A stretch of DNA of 64,000 nt from Nocardia uniformis NBRC 13702. Lineage in GTDB: Bacteria; Actinomycetota; Actinomycetes; Mycobacteriales; Mycobacteriaceae. The translations under genes were made by a program, and so were the position numbers. The stretch is from contig NZ_BDCE01000040.1 in the NCBI RefSeq assembly GCF_001613345.1, positions 1-64,000 of the forward strand. Reading direction: 5' to 3'. The notes under the pieces are model-generated. The model saw only the letters and a program-made list of their open reading frames with translations, was not told where the DNA came from and searched no databases. Positions 1 to 8,148 of this stretch are shown here, in pieces. How positions within the stretch are numbered: position 1 is the stretch's first letter; every line of letters begins with the position of its first letter.

Positions 1-329
1 CAGTCTCGCGATAGTTCCCCCAGCGCCTTGCGGTCAGTCATCCACCACCCGCACGGTTCGATGGCCACGCTCCATGCACCGGCCCGAAACACGCCCACGT
101 GACCGCCGCCGTGCACGCCGCCAGTCTTGCCGAGGAACTCGACCATCCTGTCGTTGAGCTCTTCGAAGTCCGACTCCTGGCCGGAGTCGTCGCCGTTGCT
201 GAAGCGGCGCACCACCTCCGATGGGTCCAGGCTTCGGAAGAAACCGACGCTGAAGATCTCGCCCGGGCTCTCGGATGCGTTGAGCCACTGAAATGGGGCC
301 AGAGGATCGGTTGTCACCATATCGGTCAT
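1..329 (-). CDS. DUF6461-type protein, C-terminus off the left edge
   Basis: The reading frame starts at an ATG at 329 (another in-frame ATG lies at 320) and leaves the window at base 1, leaving about 109 codons visible. The stretch IFSVGFFRSLDPSEVVRRF near residue 14 and WSVAIEPCGWWM near residue 85 look like the start of DUF6461 proteins, small actinobacterial proteins of unknown function that often sit in defence or accessory regions. Only a weak GGTGGGG precedes the start. No function can be given. Confidence 0.7.
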   Translation of the reverse strand, partial: MTDMVTTDPLAPFQWLNASESPGEIFSVGFFRSLDPSEVVRRFSNGDDSGQESDFEELNDRMVEFLGKTGGVHGGGHVGVFRAGAWSVAIEPCGWWMTDRKALGELSRD

Positions 330-901
330 GGTGGCAGACCCCACCGACAACTATTCGATCGTCTGGAATGCCTGATCGACCCACTGTCCTCAGCGCGGAC
401 TTCCCGTGGCTCCGTTGACATCCGAGCGGCTCGCCGGGCTGATCCGCGAGGGTCAGCAGATCACCGGACTTGCTACCACTGGCGACCATTCTTGCCGCGC
501 GGTGAGGTGGCCTTCGGCACCGAGCACGCCGGACCGACATCCGGGACCGCCCGAAAGCACTGAACTGCAGCGTACCGCGCTGTTCGTAACGGCCACGCGG
601 ACACCCCGAAGATCAACTGAGGCAGGTGGACCTCGAGGTTGGTTCGTAGGTTGGGGCCGCAACCCCGATCTTCGTGCAGAATTTTCCACTGCGAGGCTAG
701 GCAGAAGCGTGCCGCCGGGTGGTACAGCGAAGGCGGACATTGGTCGACGATCGAGTGTCGTCAGCCTCGTGCGCCCGAGGCGCAACTATGCGGTTCGAAC
801 CAGCAATCGGGAGGCCAGCCGCTGCTGCCCAGCACCGCGAGCGCTACGTCCCCGAGTCCCCGCCCGCAACTGTCGCCATCCAGGACTGACTACGCCAACG
901 G
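330..901. other. About 570 bp without a convincing gene
   Basis: Open frames exist on both strands, but they have the arginine- and proline-rich composition of random high-GC frames, lack a ribosome-binding site and show no recognisable domain. A short stretch near 412-470 on the plus strand (APLTSERLAGLI) looks protein-like and could be a worn remnant. I see no RNA gene or clear repeat. Confidence 0.5.
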
Positions 902-1102
902 CTAGGCGATCTCACCGCTCGCCACCTTGGCGGTGAATGCGTCCCACTCGCCGGGGGCGAAGACGAGGGCTGGGCCGGTGGGGTTCTTCGAGTCACGGAC
1001 GCCCACCGATCCCCCATCAAGGTGTGCGATCTCCACACACTCCTGAGTTCCCCCACTATGGGTGCTCTTGAACCACCGAGCGCCCGAAAAGTCATCGTTC
1101 AC
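902..1102 (-). CDS. DUF397 domain protein
   Basis: The 66-residue product shows the full DUF397 pattern: FSGARWFKSTHSGG, then CVEIAHLDGGSVGVRDSKNP, then FAPGEWDAFTAKVASGE. DUF397 proteins are small partners of XRE/DUF5753 regulators in actinomycetes and often influence differentiation or secondary metabolism, though the mechanism is not settled. The GTG start lies inside the last codons of the upstream regulator (11-bp overlap with its TGA at 1092-1094), so translation is probably coupled. Because that regulator is frameshifted here, this gene may be separated from its normal partner. Confidence 0.9.
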   Translation of the reverse strand: MNDDFSGARWFKSTHSGGTQECVEIAHLDGGSVGVRDSKNPTGPALVFAPGEWDAFTAKVASGEIA

Positions 1103-1975
1103 GGTCGTGCTCCCTTGCCGCCTGGCGTAACAACTCTCGACTGCGATGCTCGTCCAACGCTACGCGCCGCAACACCTCATGCGCCGTACGATACCGCCTG
1201 ACGATCTCGATTCCATCGAAATACATTGCACCGGTGTAGCTCTCGATGTAGACCACTGTCGGCTCTAGCATCTGCCCATTGGAGTCCGCGGCGAAGTCCA
1301 GAATGATGAACGGGCCGGTCTGATCGCCCAGCGGCAGCCCGGAGGCGTAGGGCACACCCGAATGGTGATGTTCGGTTTCGTCCCCACATCGGCGAGATGC
1401 CTCAGCTGTGTGGCCATGATTCGCCGATTGCCGATCACACGATGCAAGGCTGACTCGTCGAGAACGATATCGAGGGCAGCGGGCTGCGCTCGGCGTGTGA
1501 TCATAACTTGCCGACGCATTCGCATCTCGACACGGCGCGTGATCTCGGAATCAGGGTCGTAGAGGTGTACCGACCGGATCAGGGCCCGCGTGTAGTCGGC
1601 TGTTTGAACAAGCCCGGGCACCAATTCCTGGAACAAGGTCAGCGTGACCGCCGCCGATTCCAATCCGATGTATACATCGAAATTCGCGGGAATGAGGTCA
1701 CCGTATTCATGCCACCAGCTCTTCGTATTGCCCCGCTGAGCAAGCCCTCTGAGTGCGGCGGTTTCGGTTTCAGATGCTCCGAGCACCTGACATAGGGCCT
1801 CGACGTCCCCTACCCGGATGCGATCGGCCTCGCCGGTCTCCAGGCGCTGCACCGTGGATGCACCGCGCTCGATCCGGCGGGCGACTTCGGCGATGGTCAT
1901 ACCTGACTGCTGACGTAGATCCCGCAGATAGCGGCCGAGCTGACGACGCGGGACCGTAGAGCCTGTTTCGACCAT
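1092..1975 (-). pseudogene. XRE/DUF5753 transcriptional regulator with a -1 frameshift
   Basis: ATG at 1975 follows a good GGAGG. An N-terminal helix-turn-helix (LGRYLRDLRQQSGMTIAEVA and on to the TVQRLETG recognition region) leads into the DUF5753 domain (SWWHEYGDLIPANFDVYIGLE). Near 1351-1356 the frame changes: one frame reads PNITIRV and then nonsense, while the next frame resumes with PYASGLPLGDQTGPFIILDF and ends normally at 1092. The family sequence here is usually IRVLPY, so loss of one base (a C within GTGCTG) explains it. Either the gene is broken, or the assembly has an error, or the ribosome shifts. If intact it would be about 294 residues. Confidence 0.85.
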
Positions 1976-2197
1976 GACGCCCTCCTGAGCGGATGGTGCA
2001 ACCCTTGTTTTTGGATGACGCGGCCACCAGGTTTGGATGATCGTGCCCATGGATGCGGATACCTTGCTTGGGCTTTGGTTCGATCCTGATGGTTTACCCA
2101 TTTTAGCTGGTAGAGGGCTCGCGATAGGCGTGTTCTGGTGAGGTGCTGGAACGGAAATCGACTCTGGCACAGACACATTCCAGATCAGGGAGGACAC

Positions 2198-2581
2198 ATG
2201 TTCAGCAATGCCGCGATGTTCGGCTTGATGGTCTCGCTGTGTTTCGGTGCGCTCTTCGTACGGTCAGCGCTCATCATTCGGGTCGGCAGCGCCGCCCACT
2301 ACGGCGGCCACAATGCGATAAGTGTCGCCGCGTTGCGACAGCGGCTAGCGGCCGAGTATCAGTCGACTCCGATTGCCGTGCAATTGGATTCACGGCTGTC
2401 GGCGTGGTCGCACGACGCGCCTCCGACGTCGCTCGCTCCATCGCAGGCGCACGACGCAATGCAACTCCACCGCGCATGCCGGATGGAGAACTGCGATCGC
2501 AAACGAATGGCCTATTGGACTTTGGTGGCGGACGGGCGGATTCGGCCCGATGTGCGAGCCGAACGGACGGCGGAACGATGA
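2198..2581 (+). CDS. Small membrane-anchored hypothetical protein
   Basis: The ATG at 2198 has an AGGGAGGA ribosome-binding site 6 bases ahead, which decides the start over upstream codons. The 127-residue product begins with a hydrophobic segment (MFGLMVSLCFGALFVRSALI, residues 7-26) and continues with a soluble, alanine- and arginine-containing tail with two cysteines near residues 101-107. I recognise no family. Signal anchor followed by a cytoplasmic or periplasmic tail is the only supported description. It stands alone between the XRE regulator and a secreted protein gene. Confidence 0.6.
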   Translation: MFSNAAMFGLMVSLCFGALFVRSALIIRVGSAAHYGGHNAISVAALRQRLAAEYQSTPIAVQLDSRLSAWSHDAPPTSLAPSQAHDAMQLHRACRMENCDRKRMAYWTLVADGRIRPDVRAERTAER

Positions 2582-2750
2582 ATTGGATCAATGACTTCTG
2601 CGAGAACGGCAATGTCAACGGGCGGCGGAGGGCGGAGGGGATTCTGAAAATCCACGCTCCGTGCACTCCCCCGTGCCCGAGGGCCCGCGCGGCGGCGAAC
2701 TTTTTGGCGCGTCAGAGTTCGTCCGACGGGTCGGGGGTCGCCGGTGGCGA

Positions 2751-3161
2751 CTACCCCAGCGACACCACCTTGGCCTGCCCGGAAACAACGGTGTCCTCGT
2801 GATCGACCAGCGCGACGCGCACCTGCACGGTCTGCCCCGCCGACAGCGGTGCATCCGCACCGGACGCTCCGGCGAGAACGATTACCGCGGTCTGCTGGGT
2901 GCCGTCGCAGGTGACACTGCTCTGTGTGCCGGTGGCCGACGGGCTCTCCGCGTCCGGATCGCCCACCATCGCCTTGATGGCGACCACTCCGGCGGTGGCA
3001 TCGCAGCTGTAGTCGACACCCACATTGACCGGACCGACGCCGGTGACATCGATGGAGTTGGCGGCGTGAGCGGGGGCAGCGGTGGATGTGACCGCGAAGC
3101 CGACCGCCGCGAAGGCGGCGATAATGAGGGCTGAGCGGCGGTTTTTCCGAGAAATTGTCAT
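2751..3161 (-). CDS. Small secreted protein
   Basis: The ATG at 3161 has AGGAGGAC just ahead. The first 33 residues are a Sec signal: basic MTISRKNRRS, a hydrophobic core ALIIAAFAAVGFAV and a cleavage site after PAHA. The mature part is about 103 residues, beta-rich in character, with two cysteines (VDYSCDA, SSVTCDG) that could form a disulfide. It resembles short secreted actinobacterial proteins of the DUF6299 kind, but I hold that assignment loosely. No enzyme motif is visible. Confidence 0.75.
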   Translation of the reverse strand: MTISRKNRRSALIIAAFAAVGFAVTSTAAPAHAANSIDVTGVGPVNVGVDYSCDATAGVVAIKAMVGDPDAESPSATGTQSSVTCDGTQQTAVIVLAGASGADAPLSAGQTVQVRVALVDHEDTVVSGQAKVVSLG

Positions 3162-3297
3162 GGATCTTCGTCCTCCTGCGTTGCGGAAGCGGATCGCCGA
3201 ACAAGCTCAGAAGAGATCGCGGTGCGTACGCACCGCCTATCCATACTCCCCTACCGCTACCTCATAGCAAAGGACCCCCCGGTACTCGCGGCCGTCG

Positions 3298-4083
3298 CTA
3301 TCGCAGACCTGTGAACGTGCCGTGTTCGATGATGTCCGTCGCGACATCGACCCAGCCCGTACCGAGGCGGGCCAACCCGCCGCCCACACTGATACGCCTG
3401 GCACCCAGCTCCCGCAGTTCCTCGACCGACAAACGCGTAATCGGACCGCGCGCCAGCACATTCACCGGTCTTCCGACCGAAGCGCACACGGCCCGAACCG
3501 ATTCCGCATCCGGCAGCCCGGGGGCATACAGCACATCCGCGCCGACGGCCTCGAACGCCTGTAGTCGGGCGATGGTGCCGTCGAGGTCGGTGCGGCCGTA
3601 GAGGAAGTTCTCGGCGCGCGCGGTGAGCGTGAACTTGTAGGGCAGTGAGCGTGCCGCCTCGACCGCGGCGGCGATCCGGTACACCGATTCCTCGAAATCG
3701 CGGATGGGATTGTCGCGCTCACCCGAGGCGTCCTCGATAGAACCGCCGACCACACCGATTCCCGCGGCCCGACGGATGGTCTCCGCGACCTCCTCCGGCG
3801 TTGCACCGTAACCACTTTCGAGGTCGGCGGTGACGGGCAGCGGGGTGGCGGCCACGATCTCCGCCAGATTGTCCAGTGCCTCCGCACGAGTCACCTGGTT
3901 CTCGCCATCGGCTCGGCCGAGCGCGGCCGCCAGCGCAGCACTGGAGGTCGCCAGCGCCGGAAAGCCCAAATCCGTGAGGATTCCGGCACTCTCCGCGTCC
4001 CAGGAATTGCCAACGACGAAGATGTCTTTCTCGTGCAGCCAGGCCAACAACTCACTCTTCACCGCGCCGTTCATGAAACCCAT
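3298..4083 (-). CDS. Isocitrate lyase / PEP mutase family enzyme
   Basis: This 261-residue TIM-barrel protein has the PEP-mutase/isocitrate-lyase layout: VVGNSWDAESAGIL near the N-terminus, the metal-site region VTADLESGYGATPEEVAETI, then GGSIEDASGERDNPIRDFEE, ARAENFLYGRTDLDGTIARL, GADVLYAPGLPD and RISVGGGLARLG. Members cleave or rearrange C-C or C-P bonds of 2-oxo acids; the isocitrate-lyase signature KKCGH is absent, so this is the short uncharacterised branch (oxaloacetate hydrolase, methylisocitrate-lyase or carboxyphosphonoenolpyruvate-type activities are possible). A second ATG at 4074 is an equally possible start; neither has a strong ribosome-binding site. Confidence 0.85.
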   Translation of the reverse strand: MGFMNGAVKSELLAWLHEKDIFVVGNSWDAESAGILTDLGFPALATSSAALAAALGRADGENQVTRAEALDNLAEIVAATPLPVTADLESGYGATPEEVAETIRRAAGIGVVGGSIEDASGERDNPIRDFEESVYRIAAAVEAARSLPYKFTLTARAENFLYGRTDLDGTIARLQAFEAVGADVLYAPGLPDAESVRAVCASVGRPVNVLARGPITRLSVEELRELGARRISVGGGLARLGTGWVDVATDIIEHGTFTGLR

Positions 4084-4128
4084 TGAACACGAGGGCGGAC
4101 CCGGCGACCGGGACTCGATGCGGACCGG

Positions 4129-4299
4129 TCAGGCGCGCACGTCGATCAGATCCCGGCGGGCCTCCCGCTGAGCGTAGGCGGCACGCTGTTCGTACTGGCG
4201 GTAGTCGAGGTCGGCACCGCCGCCCAGGGAGGACGCGACCCGCAGGGTTGCCCAGATGCCCAGCGGCAGAATGAGGGTGGTCGGCTCGATCATGGTCAT
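4129..4299 (-). CDS. 56-residue small protein downstream of the PHA-synthase-like gene
   Basis: A 56-codon frame starts at ATG 4299 (an in-frame ATG also at 4293) and lies 38 bp downstream of the hydrolase on the same strand. The product has a hydrophobic N-terminal part (TTLILPLGIWATLRVASSLGG) and a charged amphipathic tail (DYRQYEQRAAYAQREARRDL). The composition is protein-like while the competing frames over the same bases are arginine-proline rich. It may be a small membrane-associated partner of the upstream enzyme, for example at a lipid inclusion surface, which is inference only. Confidence 0.55.
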   Translation of the reverse strand: MTMIEPTTLILPLGIWATLRVASSLGGGADLDYRQYEQRAAYAQREARRDLIDVRA

Positions 4300-4337
4300 C
4301 CACTTCTTTGAGGAGTCGGTTTCGAGGGGTGGAAGGG

Positions 4338-5381
4338 TCAGCGGTCGAGGAATTCGAGGACGGCGGGCCAGGTCGTCGTGGGGGCGTCGGGGCCGACGAC
4401 CAGGCCCAGATGACCGCCGGTCACCTCCACGAATTGGACTTCCGAAGCGCCGGAGAGAATATCGATTCCACTGCGCACTCCGGCGGCGGGGACGAGCGGG
4501 TCGGTACGGCTGCCGATCAGCAGGACGCGGCAGGTGAGTTTGGCCAGTTCGATCGTGAGATCGGAGCGCAAACGGATTGCGCCGCTCGCCAGTTCGTTGC
4601 GCATGATCAGACTGCGGTAGATCTGCCAGTACGACCGGCCGGGGTAGCCCGGCATGCTGGCGGTAAAGCGGTCGACGGCGGCCATGCGCGCCAGAGCCTC
4701 GGTGTCGTGTGCGTTGCGGGCCAGGAACAGAGGTCGGGACAGTTCACGATCGATGGCCTGTAGCCGGAAGCCGAGACGGACGAACTCCTGCGGGATGCCG
4801 CCCATGAGCTTTGTCGCCCAGGCGATCTCGCGCCCGCCGGTGAGCCGACCCGCGAGCCGGATCGGGCCGAGGAACGGCGTATGGCGCTGGTCGAGCGGAG
4901 GCGCGAGCGCGGCAATGGACGCGATCGGCAGATCGGCCTGCGCCGCACCGCTCATCATCGCGAGCACACCGCCGAGCGACCAGCCGATGACGTCGACCGG
5001 CCGACCGTGCTCGTCGGCCACCTTCCGGATAGCCGTCGGCACGATGTCATGCGTCCAATCCTCCAGCCCGAGACCACGATCCGCCGAGGTGAACTCGCCG
5101 TAGTCGATGACATAGGGCTGCTTGCCGTGCTCGATCAGGTACCGCACCAGACTCTGCCCCGGCCGCAGATCGAAGCAGGTGGGCGTCACCGCGAGCGGTG
5201 GCACGAACAGCACGGGATTTCCACTACCGGGCGTCGACCGGTCATAGCGCCGCAGGTGCGCGTGCGGCCGACGGTAGACGGTGCTGTCCGGAGCCGGTCG
5301 CGGCGGTTCGATGCCGTCACCGAACGACACCGACCACAGATTGCGTACGGCGCGCGGCAAGCGAGCCACGTTCGCGACCAC
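4338..5381 (-). CDS. Alpha/beta hydrolase of the PHA-synthase-like family
   Basis: The frame is open further upstream, but the GTG at 5381 has AAGGAG at the right distance and starts family-like sequence (VANVARLPRAVRNLWSVSFG). The 347-residue product has PVLFVPPLAVTPTCFDLRPGQSLVRYLIEHG, typical of PhaC-related enzymes, the nucleophile elbow GWSLGG, LLIGSRTDPLVPAAGV for the Asp region and GGHLGL for the His. True class III PHA synthases use Cys in the elbow; here it is Ser, so hydrolase or acyltransferase activity is more likely than polymerisation. It forms a unit with the 56-residue gene that follows. Confidence 0.8.
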   Translation of the reverse strand: MVANVARLPRAVRNLWSVSFGDGIEPPRPAPDSTVYRRPHAHLRRYDRSTPGSGNPVLFVPPLAVTPTCFDLRPGQSLVRYLIEHGKQPYVIDYGEFTSADRGLGLEDWTHDIVPTAIRKVADEHGRPVDVIGWSLGGVLAMMSGAAQADLPIASIAALAPPLDQRHTPFLGPIRLAGRLTGGREIAWATKLMGGIPQEFVRLGFRLQAIDRELSRPLFLARNAHDTEALARMAAVDRFTASMPGYPGRSYWQIYRSLIMRNELASGAIRLRSDLTIELAKLTCRVLLIGSRTDPLVPAAGVRSGIDILSGASEVQFVEVTGGHLGLVVGPDAPTTTWPAVLEFLDR

Positions 5382-5426
5382 CGGAACTCCTTCTACACAG
5401 CGCGGATGATCGAAGAACGATCGATT

Positions 5427-5447
5427 GTTAGCGATACTATTCGTAAC
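5427..5447. promoter_or_regulatory. Imperfect palindrome upstream of the PHA-synthase-like gene
   Basis: The 21-bp sequence begins GTTAGCGAT and ends ATTCGTAAC, with matching outer GTTA/TAAC arms and an AT-rich centre in otherwise GC-rich DNA. It lies 46 bp upstream of the GTG start of the hydrolase, where a repressor of the TetR type could sit. No matching regulator gene was identified nearby apart from the PadR gene, whose own operator looks different. Confidence 0.35.
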
Positions 5448-5608
5448 ATGTATATCACCACACACTCGGTGCGCGAGGGCACCTCGGGTTACGCGAGTCC
5501 GACAGGGGGCAATCACGCCGGTGACTCGCACGCCCCGCCGCGACAGAACCGATCCGGAGCACCGCAGGCGACGACACTGAGCGCGTGACATGAGGTTGCG
5601 GCAGGGCG

Positions 5609-6133
5609 CTAGGTATTGCGCTCCGGAATCTGTTCGATCGCCCATTGCGCCCATTCCTGGTTCATGGCATACACGCGCTCGCCCCATTCCATGGCAATGT
5701 GGCCATAGATGGACAGATCGCTGTCATCCCAGTCGATACTCGTCTTCAGGCTTTCCAGATCCTTGAGAGCTCGTGCACTTCGGGCCTCGATATCGGCCAG
5801 GTATTTACGGGCCTCGGCCGCGCTGACGGCACCGAGAAAGAACACGCGCAGCACTGTTTCGTTGCGCGCCACCCGTTTCGGCGTGGTCTCGGTCAACCAT
5901 TGGCGCAGCTGCGCCAGGCCGTCATCGGTAATGCGGTATTCCTTGCGGCCGCGCGCACCCGCGTCCGATACCGCGATCAGGCCGCCATCGGCGAGTTTGG
6001 CGAGTTCGGTATAGATCTGACTCTGCGTGGCGGGCCATACCTCCGCCAGGGAGCTCTTGAATCGCCGCAGCAGGTCGTATCCGCTCGCGGGTTCGTCGGC
6101 CAGCAGGCCGAGCAGGGCGTACCTGAGGCTCAT
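5609..6133 (-). CDS. PadR family transcriptional regulator
   Basis: The 174-residue protein begins directly with the PadR winged helix (MSLRYALLGLLADEPASGYDL, then PATQSQIYTELAKLADGGLI and the wing GRKEYRITDDG). From about residue 95 comes the C-terminal helical dimerisation domain (FFLGAVSAAEARKYLADIE). It is divergent from the membrane protein/carotenoid oxygenase pair, and the 95-bp gap holds two palindromic boxes, so it most likely represses itself and that operon in response to an unknown small ligand. Confidence 0.92.
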   Translation of the reverse strand: MSLRYALLGLLADEPASGYDLLRRFKSSLAEVWPATQSQIYTELAKLADGGLIAVSDAGARGRKEYRITDDGLAQLRQWLTETTPKRVARNETVLRVFFLGAVSAAEARKYLADIEARSARALKDLESLKTSIDWDDSDLSIYGHIAMEWGERVYAMNQEWAQWAIEQIPERNT

Positions 6134-6156
6134 TCGGCCATCCTACCTTCCACTAT

Positions 6157-6198
6157 TGACATGTCGAAACCTCAGGTTCTACATTCGACATGTCTGAA
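6157..6198. promoter_or_regulatory. Paired operator in the PadR divergent promoter
   Basis: The palindrome GACATGTC occurs at 6158-6165 and again at 6187-6194, extended as TTGACATGTCGAA and TTCGACATGTCTGAA. The centres are 29 bp apart, close to three helical turns, so two PadR dimers could bind one face of the DNA. The position between the two divergent start codons (6133 and 6229) fits control in both directions. Confidence 0.7.
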
Positions 6199-6228
6199 TA
6201 GGAATGTTATCCCGAGGAGCCCGCGACG

Positions 6229-6786
6229 ATGTCCTACTTGCGCACCTTCGCCCCCTGGATCGCCTATGCGGTGGTGCCCTCCCAGCATTGGAAGTGGGCT
6301 GCACTCATCGCCTTCGGCATCTCGGCCGCCACCCTCGCCCGTCAGACTCGCGCAGGCCAGGCGCTGGACGCGCAGATCATCGATATCGGTTCCGCGGTCT
6401 TCTTCGCGGCGCTCACCGTGCTCGCCTTCGCCGATCCGAACACCCCGTTACACCCGTACTCACCCGCACTGTCCTCGGGGGTGCTGGCTTTGATCGCGGG
6501 AACCTCACTGGCACTGCGGAATCCGTTCACCCTGCCCATCGCCAAGCGGAACACCCCGCCCGAGCTGTGGGATCATCCGGGCTTCATTCGCGCCAGCTAC
6601 ATCATTACCTGGGTCTGGACCGCGAGTTTCTCGATCGGCGCGGCGGTGCTCACCGCGCTGGCGCACTCCTCCACCGGGCTGCGTACGACCGCGCAGATCA
6701 CGGCCTTCGCTATCCCGGTCGCCTTTACCATCACATACGTGGCCCAAATGCGGGCCATAGCTCAGAATCTGGTGAATCCGTCATGA
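6229..6786 (+). CDS. Multi-pass membrane protein, unknown function
   Basis: The 185-residue protein starts at ATG 6229 behind GAGGAG. It has about five or six hydrophobic segments, for example APWIAYAVVPSQHWKWAALIA, IIDIGSAVFFAALTVLAFA, LSSGVLALIAGTSLAL, ASYIITWVWTASFSIGAAVL and ITAFAIPVAFTITYVA. I do not recognise the family. Its stop overlaps the start of the carotenoid oxygenase by four bases (ATGA), so the two are translated together and probably act in the same process, perhaps on a membrane lipid or carotenoid substrate. Confidence 0.75.
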   Translation: MSYLRTFAPWIAYAVVPSQHWKWAALIAFGISAATLARQTRAGQALDAQIIDIGSAVFFAALTVLAFADPNTPLHPYSPALSSGVLALIAGTSLALRNPFTLPIAKRNTPPELWDHPGFIRASYIITWVWTASFSIGAAVLTALAHSSTGLRTTAQITAFAIPVAFTITYVAQMRAIAQNLVNPS

Positions 6787-8105
6787 CCATGTCCCCGCCG
6801 CACCTGGCCGGAAACTACGCACCCGTCCCGAATGAGATGACCGCCCAGGACCTTTCGGTCACCGGCCGCATTCCGGCGGAACTGTCCGGCTGGTACCTGC
6901 GCAATGGCCCCAACCCGCACGACGCCGCGTCCAGCCACTGGTTCCTCGGCGACGGCATGGTGCACGGCGTCCGGCTGGAGCGCGGCCGCGCTGTCTCCTA
7001 CCGCAACCGCTGGGTGCGGACCACCACCTTCACCGACGGGGCGCGCGGATACCAGAGCGACGGCACTCGCGACCTGACGGCGGGTGTGGCGAACACCCAT
7101 GTCGTCCGGCACGCCGGGCATACGCTCGCACTGGTCGAATCCTCCTACCCGTACGAACTGACGGCAGAACTCGACACCATCGGCCCGTACGACTTCGACG
7201 GCGCGCTGCGAACGGCCATGACCGCGCACCCGAAAACCTGCCCGCGCACCGGCGAACTGCATTTCTTCGGCTACGACGTGGTGCAGCCACCGTTTCTCAC
7301 CTATCACCGCGCCGACGCCGCGGGCGAACTCCTTCTGAGCCGCCCGATCGACGTACCCGCCGCCACCATGCACCACGACTTCGCCCTCACCGCCGACCAC
7401 GTCGTATTCATGGATCTGCCAGTCGTCTTCGATCTGGAAGTCGCGATGTCCGGTGGTGGTATGCCCTTCCGGTGGAGTGACGACCATCAGGCCCGCCTGG
7501 GTGTCCTACGCCGAGACGACCCGCACGGCGCGATCGCCTGGTTCCCCATTGCCCCCTGCTACGTTTTCCACTCCCTCAACGCCTACGACGAACCCGGCCG
7601 AATCATCCTGCACGTCATGCGCTATCCCGACCTGTGGCGCACCGGCTCCGACATCATCCCCGGGGCAACCCTGTGGCGCTGGACCATCGACCTGACCACC
7701 GGCGCCGTGCGCGAGGACCAGCTCGACGACCGCTTCGCCGAATTCCCCCGCATCGACGACCGCCTGACCGGCCTGGATTCGCGTTTCGGTCATGCGACCG
7801 TATCCGGAGATTCGCAACCGAACGGAGGGGGCGGCGCACTCGTCCGCTACGACCTGCATACCGGCGGCCGGACCACCCACGACTTCGGCGCGGGTCGGGT
7901 CCCCGCCGAGGCGGTCTTCGCACCTGCCAATGAAAACCCCGGCGGCGAAGGCTATCTGATGACTTATGTCTACGACGCCGCCTCCGACGGCAGCGACCTA
8001 GTCATTCTCGACGCCACCGATCTGGCCGCGAAACCCCTTGCCACCGTGCACCTCCCGCGCCGCGTCCCCTTCGGGTTCCACGGCAGCTGGCTACCCGACC
8101 ACTGA
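6783..8105 (+). CDS. Carotenoid oxygenase family protein
   Basis: The frame is open from 6204, but the ATG at 6783 overlapping the previous stop starts family-like sequence (GRIPAELSGWYLRNGPNP). At 440 residues it matches carotenoid cleavage dioxygenases, which cut a C=C bond of carotenoids, stilbenes or lignin-derived alkenes with a four-His Fe(II) centre. The His positions are visible in TAHPKTCPRTGEL, TMHHDFALTADHVVFMD, YVFHSLNAYDE and the terminal PFGFHGSW. GDGMVHGVRLERG and NENPGGEGYLMTYVYD are further family signatures. The substrate cannot be told. It is co-transcribed with a membrane protein and faces the PadR gene. Confidence 0.93.
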   Translation: MTMSPPHLAGNYAPVPNEMTAQDLSVTGRIPAELSGWYLRNGPNPHDAASSHWFLGDGMVHGVRLERGRAVSYRNRWVRTTTFTDGARGYQSDGTRDLTAGVANTHVVRHAGHTLALVESSYPYELTAELDTIGPYDFDGALRTAMTAHPKTCPRTGELHFFGYDVVQPPFLTYHRADAAGELLLSRPIDVPAATMHHDFALTADHVVFMDLPVVFDLEVAMSGGGMPFRWSDDHQARLGVLRRDDPHGAIAWFPIAPCYVFHSLNAYDEPGRIILHVMRYPDLWRTGSDIIPGATLWRWTIDLTTGAVREDQLDDRFAEFPRIDDRLTGLDSRFGHATVSGDSQPNGGGGALVRYDLHTGGRTTHDFGAGRVPAEAVFAPANENPGGEGYLMTYVYDAASDGSDLVILDATDLAAKPLATVHLPRRVPFGFHGSWLPDH

Positions 8106-8148
8106 CGATTGGTCGCACGGAGCGGCGGTGTCCACGGCGGATAGCGAT

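Noticed and set aside
34..563. Overlapping open frames on both strands at the left end
   Set aside because: They overlap the recognisable DUF6461 frame and have Arg-rich shadow composition.
1265..2197. Longer start (2197) for the XRE regulator
   Set aside because: The extra 74 residues have no homology and cross the intergenic region; ATG 1975 has a strong GGAGG and starts at the helix-turn-helix.
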